Origin: Actinomycetota bacterium | Lineage (GTDB): Bacteria > Actinomycetota > Acidimicrobiia > Acidimicrobiales > Ilumatobacteraceae | Direction: 5' to 3' | DNA length: 48,455 nt | Assembly: GCA_030685215.1 (NCBI GenBank) | Contig: JAUXQB010000140.1 | Coordinates: 1 to 48,455 of the forward strand | Shown: positions 7,977 to 15,341 of the stretch, piece by piece | How the letters are laid out: each line of letters begins with the position of its first letter | Numbering within the stretch: the stretch's first letter is position 1 | Made by a program: the position numbers and the translations under genes | The notes under the pieces: generated by a model | Seen by the model: only the letters and a program-made list of their open reading frames with translations | Told to the model about the DNA's origin: nothing | Database searches by the model: none

Positions 7977-8025
7977 GAGCTTTGGCGTTCAGGCGCCCGA
8001 TGCGGGCCTCTCAGCGCCAATGCTG
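7977..8025. repeat. Structured repeat, copy 1 (overlaps the 3' end of the AbiEi/DUF559-type gene)
   Basis: This 49-bp element matches copy 2 (9024-9072) at about 39 positions by eye, in the same orientation. It contains an inner hairpin GCCCG-ATG-CGGGC (7995-8007) and an outer stem TTGGCG/CGCCAA (7982-7987 with 8015-8020). The gene stop codon (7989-7991) lies inside it. It lies between two convergent genes and might help end transcription, but no T-run follows. Confidence 0.7.
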
Positions 8026-8942
8026 CGACGCCAGAGGCGATAGAGGGCTGCGAGTTCGTTCACCACCTCGGCCAGGTCGGTTGCGATCGCGTCGTCCGTC
8101 ACCCGTTCCACGGCAGCACCGGTGAGCCGGACCTTCCGGTCCCGCGCTTTGTCGTAGGCGACGGATGCAGCGCTCGAGTGCCATGTGTGGTGGTCGACCT
8201 CGATGTAGAACCGAGCCACAGGGTCTCCCAAGTCGGGATGCACGACTCCGCCGTCGAGCAGACGAACTGGTGGCTGACGAACGAAGGCGTCCATGCCGTG
8301 GCGGTGCAGTGCGTGCAGAAGCCTGACCTCGTCATCGGAGTCGGCCGCGGGTCCATTGCCCCGCGCCCCCATGACTCTCTGGGCCCGGGCGCCACCAGGG
8401 CGGCCCGGCACGGCCAGGCGAGCAACCGTGGCGCGCAGCTCGTCGGCAGTCGCCAGCTTCAGGTCCAGGATCTGCTCGCCGAGCGAGATGAGCGTCAGGT
8501 CATCGACATGGCGGGCCTGATCGAAGAACGTGCGTTGCGGAGTGGTGACGCGTATGCCGTCGTTTCGAACGACGATGTCCGCGGGGACGAGCGAATCTGT
8601 GCGGTGCACGATGACGCCGCGGCCGAGCGGTTTGGTCACCCGGCCTGTCGTGACGTGGATGCGCGGCGAGTTGCACTTCCGCAGTCCCGTCAGCTTTCCG
8701 GCGCTGTAGCACGAGATGGCCAGCGAGAGATCCGCCGCACAGACCGCGGCACACCGTGCCTCGAAGTCGAGGGGCGAGGACACCAAGTGGTACACACCCT
8801 CGAAGAGCTCCTCGAGCACTCCTGCGCTCAGCAACATCCGACGGTGCTTCTCTGACAGGCCGAGTGCGCGAAGCTCACTCGAGGCGGCAATTCCGTGGTG
8901 GTCTCGGAACCAGCGGGCGATGAGCTGCGTGAATGCAGGCAT
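7989..8942 (-). CDS. AbiEi antitoxin-like/DUF559-type protein
   Basis: A 317-residue protein. Residues 1-60 resemble the AbiEi-type winged-helix domain often found alone in Actinobacteria (RWFRDHHGIAASSELRALGLSEKHRRMLLSAGVLEELFEGVYHL). The C-terminal part has the DUF559/Vsr-like endonuclease-fold pattern: YIEVDHHTWH near residue 248, then YDKARDRKVRLTGAAVERVTDD. The family is often annotated as an orphan type IV antitoxin; a nuclease role is inferred from fold similarity only. The ATG at 8942 has a GGGGGAG ribosome-binding site 4 nt upstream. The gene looks less GC-rich than its neighbours and is flanked by two similar structured repeats, hinting at transfer as a unit. No AbiEii toxin gene is adjacent. 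Confidence 0.8.
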   Translation of the reverse strand: MPAFTQLIARWFRDHHGIAASSELRALGLSEKHRRMLLSAGVLEELFEGVYHLVSSPLDFEARCAAVCAADLSLAISCYSAGKLTGLRKCNSPRIHVTTGRVTKPLGRGVIVHRTDSLVPADIVVRNDGIRVTTPQRTFFDQARHVDDLTLISLGEQILDLKLATADELRATVARLAVPGRPGGARAQRVMGARGNGPAADSDDEVRLLHALHRHGMDAFVRQPPVRLLDGGVVHPDLGDPVARFYIEVDHHTWHSSAASVAYDKARDRKVRLTGAAVERVTDDAIATDLAEVVNELAALYRLWRRSIGAERPASGA

Positions 8943-9021
8943 GGGACTCCCCCAGAGGACAACAGGCTGTTGGGGGAAGTCACCGGCAACATACCGCCGG
9001 CCCGCGCTGAGCAACCCAATT

Positions 9022-9074
9022 GCGAGCTTTGGGTGTGGGGCGCCCAATGTGGGCCTCCCAGCGCCAAAGCTCGC
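9022..9074. repeat. Structured repeat, copy 2 (between the IlvG-like gene and the AbiEi/DUF559-type gene)
   Basis: This copy has a perfect 11-bp outer inverted repeat (GCGAGCTTTGG at 9022-9032 with CCAAAGCTCGC at 9064-9074) and an inner hairpin GCCCA-ATG-TGGGC (9042-9054). Compared with copy 1, the closing inner base pair changes from G-C to A-T on both sides, a compensatory change that supports real base pairing. It lies 14 bases past the IlvG-like stop codon and could act as its 3' hairpin. Confidence 0.75.
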
Positions 9075-9088
9075 CGAGAGGTGCCGGG

Positions 9089-10714
9089 TCAGCCGAGGTT
9101 GCTGGTTCTGGGGTAGACGTCGGAGGGGTCGGTGAGGACGTTCACCAGGTAGGGAACGCCGCTGGCGAAGGCGCGGTCGAGCGCGGGGCCGATGTCGGCG
9201 GGCGAGGCGACGGTCTCGCCGGCGCCGCCGAGTGCCTTCACCACCTGGTCGTACTGCAGACCGGGCTGCAGGTCGCAGGCCATGTCCCAGCCGTAGATGG
9301 CCTGCATCGGGTGCTTCTCCAGCCCCCACATGCCGTTGTTGCCGACCACCATCACCACCGGCAGGTCGTGGCGCACCATCGTGTCGACGTCCATCATGCT
9401 GAAGCCGGCGGCACCGTCGCCGAGCAGCAGCACGATCTGGCTGCTCGGGCGAACCGTGCGAGCGGCGATGGCATACCCAGGCCCGTTGCCGAGGCACCCG
9501 TACGGGCCGGTGTCGAGCCAGCACCCGGGTTCGAACACCTCGACGAACTTGCCGGCGTAGCTGGCGAAGTCGCCACCGTCGCAGATGACCACCGCGTCGC
9601 GGGCCATCCGGCGGCCGAGCTCGCCGTAGATGCGACTGGGCTTGATCGGCGAACTGTCGTCGGCGAGCAGCTCCTCGTCGGCGGCGCGTCCCCGCTCCTC
9701 CGCGGCACGCAGCTCCGCGACCCACTCGTCGTGATCGACACGAGGCCCGCTGTGATCGGCCAGCGCGCGGAGCACGAAGTTGCTGTCGCCGGCGACCGTC
9801 GGCACGTCGATGTGCTGCGCGCGCTGCTCTTCGCTGTCGACCACGTGGGCCACCTGCGCGTTGCCGAACTGACCGAAACCGAGGCGGAAGTCGAGCGGCG
9901 TGCCGAGCACGACGACGAGATCGGCTCGGGCCTTCAGCAGCCCACGCGTGCGCAGGAACGCGAGCTCGTGGTCGGCGGGCAGCGTGCCGCGACCCAACCC
10001 GTTGAAGAAGCACGGCACCCGCAGGTGCTCGGCTGCCGCGCGCAACGCATCCCAGGCGCCGTCCCAGTAGACGTCGCTACCGACGATGAACGCGGGCCGC
10101 TCGGCGTTCGCGACGAGGTCGGCCAGCCGAGCGACGGCGTCGGGATCCGGGTCGGCACCGCGGACGCCATCCGCGTCGACGGTGGGGAACTCGCCCGCGG
10201 AGGCGGCGAAGAACACGTCGAGCGGCACGTCGAGGAACGTGGGGCCGCGGTGCGGTGTGAGCGCGAGCTGCGCGGCCGCGTGCACCATCGCGCCGGCCTG
10301 CGACGAGTCCTTCACCGTGGCGGCGCTCTTCGTGATGGACTGCATCACGGGCACGTGGTCGAACTCCTGCAGCGAGCCACTACCCCACCGCGCTTCCGGC
10401 GCACGACCCCCGAGCACCACCACCGGCGACCCGTTGAAGAACGCCGACGTGGTGGCCGACACGCCGTTGGTGATGCCGGGGCCTGCGGTCAACGCGGCGA
10501 ACCCGGGCTTGCGGGTGAGCTTGGCGTAGGCCTCCGCGGCGAAGGTGGCGGTCTGCTCGTGGCGGGTGTCGACGACCTTCATCCCCTGGTCGCGGGCTGC
10601 GTCGTACAGCGGCCAGATGTGCCCACCGTTGAGGGTGAACATGGTGTCGGTGCCGAACGCCATCAGCGCTGCCACTGCTTGCTGTCCTGCATGGCCTTCG
10701 ATGCGAGTGATCAT
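9089..10714 (-). CDS. Thiamine-diphosphate-dependent enzyme, IlvG-like (acetolactate synthase family)
   Basis: A 541-residue enzyme with the three domains of the acetolactate synthase/2-hydroxyacyl-CoA lyase family. The ThDP-activating glutamate is Glu53 (DTRHEQTA). The ThDP/Mg motif, GDGAAGF running to VVGNN, lies near residues 431-459. From memory the sequence closely follows M. tuberculosis IlvG (Rv1820), including GGHIWPLYD-like, LTAGPGITNG and GLEKHPM stretches and a YPRTSNL ending. That protein is annotated as an acetolactate synthase, but a carboligase or lyase acting on acyl-CoA is equally possible. It follows an SDR gene by 22 bases on the same strand and is probably in its operon. 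Confidence 0.88.
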   Translation of the reverse strand: MITRIEGHAGQQAVAALMAFGTDTMFTLNGGHIWPLYDAARDQGMKVVDTRHEQTATFAAEAYAKLTRKPGFAALTAGPGITNGVSATTSAFFNGSPVVVLGGRAPEARWGSGSLQEFDHVPVMQSITKSAATVKDSSQAGAMVHAAAQLALTPHRGPTFLDVPLDVFFAASAGEFPTVDADGVRGADPDPDAVARLADLVANAERPAFIVGSDVYWDGAWDALRAAAEHLRVPCFFNGLGRGTLPADHELAFLRTRGLLKARADLVVVLGTPLDFRLGFGQFGNAQVAHVVDSEEQRAQHIDVPTVAGDSNFVLRALADHSGPRVDHDEWVAELRAAEERGRAADEELLADDSSPIKPSRIYGELGRRMARDAVVICDGGDFASYAGKFVEVFEPGCWLDTGPYGCLGNGPGYAIAARTVRPSSQIVLLLGDGAAGFSMMDVDTMVRHDLPVVMVVGNNGMWGLEKHPMQAIYGWDMACDLQPGLQYDQVVKALGGAGETVASPADIGPALDRAFASGVPYLVNVLTDPSDVYPRTSNLG

Positions 10715-10736
10715 GCGGTCAGCTTCGCGCAGCGGA

Positions 10737-11507
10737 TCAGAACGAGTGGTAGCCGCCGTCGATGGTGATGACGTCGCCGGTGTGGTAGCTGCTCGCGCCG
10801 CTGGCGAGGTACACGGCGAGGCCGGCGAAGTCCTCGGGCTTGCCCCATCGACGCATCGGCACTCTCGGCAACACGTTGGCGACGAACTTGTCCCAGCTGA
10901 GTGCGCCGGCGGTCATGTCGCTCTCGATCCAGCCCGGCAGGATGGCGTTGCAGCGGATGCCGTGGCGTGCGTGCTCGACGGCGATGCCCTTCATCATCGA
11001 GATGAGCGCACCCTTCGACCCGCCGTAGTGCTGCCCGCGCTGCTGCCCGTACATCGCGGAGCCCGACGTGGTGAACACCACCGAGCCGCCCTGGGGGTCC
11101 TGCGCGACCATCTGCTTCACGGCTTCCTGCGCGGTGAAGAACGCACCGTCGAGGTTCACGCGCATCACCCGGTTCCACTCGTCCTCGCTCATGCCGACGA
11201 AGCTCGGCGCCTGGCCGCCGACGCCGGCGTTCACGAAGCACGAGTCGATGCGGCCGAACGCAGCCACCGTCGCCGCCATGCTGTCGATCACGGCCTGGTG
11301 GTCGCCGACGTCGCACACCAGATCCAGCACCGGGTTCCCCAGCGCCCGCAGTCGCTCGGCAGCGGCGGCGTTCTTGGTGGGGTTCGTTCCCCAGATGGCC
11401 ACGCTGGCTCCCTGGCCGGCGAGTGCCTCGGCCATGCCCAGGCCGATGCCGCTGTTGCCACCGGTGACGAGGGCCACGTGGCCGGAGAGGTCGAAGAGTG
11501 CGGTCAT
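10737..11507 (-). CDS. Short-chain dehydrogenase/reductase (FabG-type)
   Basis: A 256-residue classical SDR. The cofactor motif TGGNSGIG is at residues 15-22, the NAG motif is present, and the catalytic Tyr161/Lys165 lie in YGGSK. The C-terminal GDVITIDGGYHSF is typical. The ATG at 11507 has an AAAGG ribosome-binding site 7 nt upstream. It sits between another SDR (27-base gap) and the IlvG-like enzyme (22-base gap), so the three probably work in one pathway on a keto or hydroxy acid. The substrate cannot be read from the sequence. Confidence 0.9.
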   Translation of the reverse strand: MTALFDLSGHVALVTGGNSGIGLGMAEALAGQGASVAIWGTNPTKNAAAAERLRALGNPVLDLVCDVGDHQAVIDSMAATVAAFGRIDSCFVNAGVGGQAPSFVGMSEDEWNRVMRVNLDGAFFTAQEAVKQMVAQDPQGGSVVFTTSGSAMYGQQRGQHYGGSKGALISMMKGIAVEHARHGIRCNAILPGWIESDMTAGALSWDKFVANVLPRVPMRRWGKPEDFAGLAVYLASGASSYHTGDVITIDGGYHSF

Positions 11508-11534
11508 GGCAGTGCCTTTCGGACGGAGGACGGG

Positions 11535-12359
11535 TCAGTGAGGGTGTGCATCGGCGCCGAGGACCATCTCCATCAGCGGCGTCAGGTTGGGGCCGCGACG
11601 GAGGTGGTGGCCACCATCGGTGCTGATGCACTGCCCGGTGATCCAGCTGCTCTCCTCGCCGAGCAGGAACCGCACTGCGTTGGAGATGTCGTCGACGGTG
11701 CCGAGTCGAGCGAGCGGCATCTGATCGAGGTAGTCGGCGACGATGTCGGGGCTGCCGGTGAGGCCGACGGAGATGTCGGTGGGCACCAGGCTGGGGCGGA
11801 CCGCGTTCGCCCGGATGCCGACCGAGCCGAGCTCGTCGGCGGCCTGCTGCACGAGCATCTCGAGCCCGGCCTTGCTGACGCAGTAGGGCGTCATGTAGCG
11901 GTGCGTGCGCGGCGCGGCGATGGACGAGATGGCGACGATCGCGCCGCCACCCGCGCGTGCGAGGTGCACCGCCGAGTGCTTGATGGTGAGGAACGCGCCG
12001 GTGAGGTTGGTGGCCATCACGCTGTTCCAGTCGTCGAGGGTGGTGAGGTGCAGCGGGGCCGCGGACCCGGAGCCCGCGTTCGCGACCACCATCGTGAACC
12101 GCCCGAACGCGGCGGCCTGGTCGCACGCGGCCTGCACCTGCGATTCGTCGGTGACGTCGCAGGTCACGGTGTGCACGTCGGCTCCGGCATTGCGCAGCCC
12201 GCTCGCAGCGGCTGCCAGCTTCTCGGCGGTGCGGCCGGCGATCACGACGGTGGCGCCGTCGCGAGCCAGGCGGGTGGCGCACGCGAGCCCGATGCCGCTG
12301 CCACCACCGGTGATGAGTGCGCTCTGTCCCCGCAACGAGGGAGTGGGCAAGGTGTCCAT
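11535..12359 (-). CDS. Short-chain dehydrogenase/reductase
   Basis: A 274-residue classical SDR with TGGGSGIG at residues 17-24, NAGSGSA, SSIAAP and the catalytic Tyr159/Lys163 in YCVSK. The C-terminal tail (about 20 residues beyond the GQCISTDGGH motif) is longer than in the downstream SDR. The ATG at 12359 has an AGGA ribosome-binding site 7 nt upstream. It is the first gene of the SDR-SDR-IlvG-like minus-strand unit and is divergent from dxs. The sequence resembles mycobacterial SDRs assigned to steroid or lipid metabolism, but this is only a hint. Confidence 0.9.
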   Translation of the reverse strand: MDTLPTPSLRGQSALITGGGSGIGLACATRLARDGATVVIAGRTAEKLAAAASGLRNAGADVHTVTCDVTDESQVQAACDQAAAFGRFTMVVANAGSGSAAPLHLTTLDDWNSVMATNLTGAFLTIKHSAVHLARAGGGAIVAISSIAAPRTHRYMTPYCVSKAGLEMLVQQAADELGSVGIRANAVRPSLVPTDISVGLTGSPDIVADYLDQMPLARLGTVDDISNAVRFLLGEESSWITGQCISTDGGHHLRRGPNLTPLMEMVLGADAHPH

Positions 12360-12435
12360 GTGCGATTCCTAGCGCGCCGGGCGCTGCCGACCCGCACCCG
12401 GGCCGAGTGATACCTGGCCACACCTTCGGCACAGG

Positions 12436-12441
12436 TATCGT
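12436..12441 (+). promoter_or_regulatory. Putative -10 box (TATCGT) of dxs
   Basis: The TAnnnT hexamer ends 10 nt before the dxs ATG at 12452, which would give a transcript with no or a few leader bases. Confidence 0.45.
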
Positions 12442-12451
12442 GAGCGGCGCC

Positions 12452-14395
12452 ATGGCCCTCCACGACATCCGGCAACCGTCCGACCTTCGAGAACTCAGCT
12501 ACGCCGAGTTGTCCGACCTCGCCGGCGAGGTGCGCGACTTCATCGTGCAGGCCGTCGCCGAGAACGCCGGCCACCTCGGCAGCAACCTGGGAGCGGTCGA
12601 GCTCACACTCGCGCTGCACCGCGTGTTCGACTCGCCCACCGATGCCATCCTCTGGGACACCGGCCACCAGGCCTACGTGCACAAGATGGTCACCGGGCGC
12701 CAGGCCTCGTTCGAGAGCCTGCGGCAGGCGGGCGGCCTCTCCGGTTACCCGAACCGCGAGGAGAGCCCGCACGACTACATCGAGAACAGTCATGCGTCCA
12801 CGGTGCTCTCCTACGCATACGGCCTCGCCGTCGCACGCGACGCCGGCACCGATTCGCACCGGCACATCGTGGCCGTCATCGGCGACGGCAGCATGACCGG
12901 CGGCATGGCCTACGAGGCGCTCAACAACATCGGCCACAGCAACCAGCGCGTCATCATCGTGCTCAACGACAACGGCCGCAGCTACGCACCCACCATCAGC
13001 AACCTCACGGCCGGGCCCACCATCCGCGAAGAGGCCATCGCCGACCACCCCAGCCTGCCCGACCGCATCACCGAGAAGCTGTCGCACAGCCTCACCAACA
13101 TTCGCCTCAACCCCGTGTACGTGCGTCGCCAGCGCCGCCTCGAGCAGTTCCTGCGCGACCTGCCCTACGTCGGGCCGCAGGCCGAGAAGGGCGTCGAGGC
13201 GTTCAAGGCCGCGGTGCGCGAGTTCCTGCAACCACCGTCGTTCTTCGAGGCCCTCGGCGTTCGCTACGTGGGTCCTGTCGACGGTCACGACGTGGAAGCC
13301 CTGGAGCACTCACTGCGCAACGCCATCGAGCTCTCCGCCGAAGGCCCCATCGTCGTGCACGTGCTCACCCAGAAGGGCCGCGGCTACTCGCCGGCGGAGG
13401 ACGACGACGAGAAGCACCTGCACGATGCGCCCGTGTTCGACCCGATGGTCGGCCCGCCGCCGGCCGTGGTCACCGGCTACACGCAGGCGTTCGCCGAAGG
13501 CATCATCAAGGAAGCCGAGGCCGACCCACGCGTGGTCGCCATCACGGCCGCGATGGCCGGACCCACCGGGTTGCTGCCGTTCCAGGCCCGCTTCCCCGAC
13601 CGCTTCTTCGATGTCGGCATCGCCGAGCAACACGCCGTCACCGGCGCCGCCGGTATGGCGATGGGTGGTCTGCGCCCGGTCGTCGCCATCTACTCCACCT
13701 TCCTGAACCGTGCGTGGGACCAAGTGGTCTACGACGTCGCGATGCACCGCCTGCCCGTGGTCTTCTGCCTCGACCGTGCCGGCATCACCGGCCCCGACGG
13801 CGCCAGCCACCACGGCATGTACGACATGGCGCTGCTGGCGAAGGTGCCCGGCATGCGAGTGCTCGCGCCGTCGAGCGCCGAGGAACTGCAGGCCATGCTG
13901 CACGAGTCCATCGCGCTGGCCGACGAAGGCCCGGTGGCCATCCGCTGGCCCCGCGGTGCCGCCGTGCACGTGAGCGAACACGAGGTGGGCACCGGGCTGC
14001 TCGCGCGCCGCACTCGCGAAGGCGACGGCACCGTGGCGCTGCTCGCCGTCGGCAAGATGCTCGCCGACGCACAGAAGGCCGCCGAACTGCTCGCGGCCTC
14101 TGGCATCGATGCCACCGTGTGGGACGTCCGCTCGTGCGCTCCGCTCGACCCGGCGATGATCACCGACGCGGCGCGCCACGGCGGCGTCGTCACCATCGAG
14201 GACGGCATTCGTGACGGTGGAATCGGCATGACCATCGCCGACCAGGTCCGTGCCGTGTCGGCAGCCGTGCCGGTGAAGGTGCTCGGCCTCCCCGCCCGCT
14301 TCATCCCGCAGGGCTCGGCCGACCGCATCCTCTCCCAACTCGGCCTCGACGCGCCGGGCATCGCCACCGCCGCCCGCGACCTGCTCGCGCGCTGA
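12452..14395 (+). CDS. dxs: 1-Deoxy-D-xylulose-5-phosphate synthase
   Basis: A 647-residue ThDP enzyme that condenses pyruvate and glyceraldehyde 3-phosphate, the first step of the MEP isoprenoid pathway. The key histidine is His41 (NAGHLGSNLG), the ThDP/Mg motif starts GDGSMTGG at residue 144, and the C-terminal half carries DVGIAEQHAVTGAAG with the catalytic glutamate and DRAGITGPDGASHHG. Length and order match the family. The ATG at 12452 is preferred; an in-frame GTG at 12440 overlaps the proposed -10 box and is less likely. With uppP upstream it supports a polyprenyl-lipid supply, but the two are not in one operon. Confidence 0.97.
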   Translation: MALHDIRQPSDLRELSYAELSDLAGEVRDFIVQAVAENAGHLGSNLGAVELTLALHRVFDSPTDAILWDTGHQAYVHKMVTGRQASFESLRQAGGLSGYPNREESPHDYIENSHASTVLSYAYGLAVARDAGTDSHRHIVAVIGDGSMTGGMAYEALNNIGHSNQRVIIVLNDNGRSYAPTISNLTAGPTIREEAIADHPSLPDRITEKLSHSLTNIRLNPVYVRRQRRLEQFLRDLPYVGPQAEKGVEAFKAAVREFLQPPSFFEALGVRYVGPVDGHDVEALEHSLRNAIELSAEGPIVVHVLTQKGRGYSPAEDDDEKHLHDAPVFDPMVGPPPAVVTGYTQAFAEGIIKEAEADPRVVAITAAMAGPTGLLPFQARFPDRFFDVGIAEQHAVTGAAGMAMGGLRPVVAIYSTFLNRAWDQVVYDVAMHRLPVVFCLDRAGITGPDGASHHGMYDMALLAKVPGMRVLAPSSAEELQAMLHESIALADEGPVAIRWPRGAAVHVSEHEVGTGLLARRTREGDGTVALLAVGKMLADAQKAAELLAASGIDATVWDVRSCAPLDPAMITDAARHGGVVTIEDGIRDGGIGMTIADQVRAVSAAVPVKVLGLPARFIPQGSADRILSQLGLDAPGIATAARDLLAR

Positions 14396-14404
14396 CCGTT
14401 CCTC

Positions 14405-14418
14405 CCGCGACACCGCGG
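14405..14418 (+). terminator. Small GC hairpin after dxs (weak terminator candidate)
   Basis: A 5-bp stem CCGCG/CGCGG with a 4-nt loop lies 10 bases after the dxs stop. It has no T-run, so intrinsic termination is uncertain. Confidence 0.3.
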
Positions 14419-14442
14419 CGGAGCTGTGTCCGTCGCTCCCTG

Positions 14443-14493
14443 CGTCTGGTCGCATCACAGCCACAGTGGATGTGGGATTCGTAGGACCAGACG
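14443..14493. repeat. Intergenic nested inverted repeat between dxs and the phosphatase gene
   Basis: CGTCTGGTC (14443-14451) pairs perfectly with GACCAGACG (14485-14493). Inside it CCACA (14461-14465) pairs with TGTGG (14471-14475). The structure sits about 50 bases upstream of the next gene's -10 box and could be a dxs 3' hairpin or an operator. Confidence 0.5.
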
Positions 14494-14542
14494 TCGGAGG
14501 TGCGGCGCTGGGTCGACCACGACGGACCCGGACGCGACGGCC

Positions 14543-14548
14543 TAACCT
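14543..14548 (+). promoter_or_regulatory. Putative -10 box (TAACCT) of the phosphatase gene
   Basis: The TAnnnT hexamer lies 7 nt before the GTG at 14556; no ribosome-binding site is seen. Confidence 0.5.
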
Positions 14549-14555
14549 CGCTCCC

Positions 14556-15341
14556 GTGACCATCCCCGACTTCGACGCCGCCGCGGAGCTGCAGTTCGCG
14601 CTGCACCTCGCCGACCTCGCGTCCGCCATCTCGATGCCGCACTACGTGAACCGGTCGTTCAACCTCGACTGGAAGGCGAACCGCACCGAGGTCACGGAAG
14701 CCGACCGTGAAGCCGAGCTGGCCATCAGCCGTCACGTCATCGCCGAGCGCCCGCACCACGGACTGTTCGGCGAGGAGCACGGGCTGGTCGGCGACGTCGA
14801 CAGCCCATGGCGCTGGATCATCGACCCGATCGACGGCACCAGCAACTTCGTGCGCGGCATCCCGGTGTGGGCCTCGCTGGTCGCGCTCACCCACGTCGAC
14901 CACGGTGCCCTGGTCGGTGTGGTGTCCGCGCCGGCAATGGGGCGAAAGTGGTGGGCCGCGAAGGGTCTGGGCGCGTACGCCGACGGCATGCAGTGCAAGG
15001 TGTCGTCGGTGGCAGCCATCGACGAGGCGCAGGTGTCAGTCACGTTCTCCTCCGGTTGGGACGACCTCGGCCTCACCGACGCGTTGGTGCAACTGCAACA
15101 ACAGGCGTACCGAGCGCGGGGCTTCGGCGACTTCTGGCAGCACATGCTCGTCGCCGAAGGCGCGGTCGACCTCGCCATCGACGCAGTGGGGCTGCAGCCG
15201 TACGACCTCGCCGCGGTGATGGTGATCGTGGAAGAGGCCGGCGGCACGTTCACCGACCGTCACGGCGCGCGCACGTTCACCAGCGACACCGCCGTCTCCT
15301 CGAACGGGCTGCTGCACCACTGCGCGAAGATGTTGGCGTGA
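14556..15341 (+). CDS. Inositol monophosphatase family phosphatase (possible histidinol-phosphatase)
   Basis: A 261-residue Mg-dependent phosphatase of the inositol monophosphatase fold. Metal ligands are visible in GEEHG near residue 71, DPIDGTSNF (Asp90, Asp93) and the C-terminal PYDLAAVMVIVEEAGG. In Actinobacteria proteins of this size are often HisN, which removes phosphate from histidinol phosphate; inositol, fructose-bisphosphate and PAP phosphatases share the same motifs, so the substrate is unsettled. The open frame extends upstream to 14466, but the GTG at 14556 gives the usual N-terminus and is 7 nt after a TAACCT box. The stop overlaps the deacylase start as GTGA. Confidence 0.88.
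   Translation: MTIPDFDAAAELQFALHLADLASAISMPHYVNRSFNLDWKANRTEVTEADREAELAISRHVIAERPHHGLFGEEHGLVGDVDSPWRWIIDPIDGTSNFVRGIPVWASLVALTHVDHGALVGVVSAPAMGRKWWAAKGLGAYADGMQCKVSSVAAIDEAQVSVTFSSGWDDLGLTDALVQLQQQAYRARGFGDFWQHMLVAEGAVDLAIDAVGLQPYDLAAVMVIVEEAGGTFTDRHGARTFTSDTAVSSNGLLHHCAKMLA

Noticed and set aside
7989-8942. A complete AbiE toxin-antitoxin pair
   Set aside because: Only the AbiEi-like gene is present; the flanking genes are a lipoprotein and a ThDP enzyme, with no nucleotidyltransferase-type AbiEii toxin.
12440-12451. GTG at 12440 as the dxs start
   Set aside because: It overlaps the proposed -10 box and adds residues not typical of Dxs.
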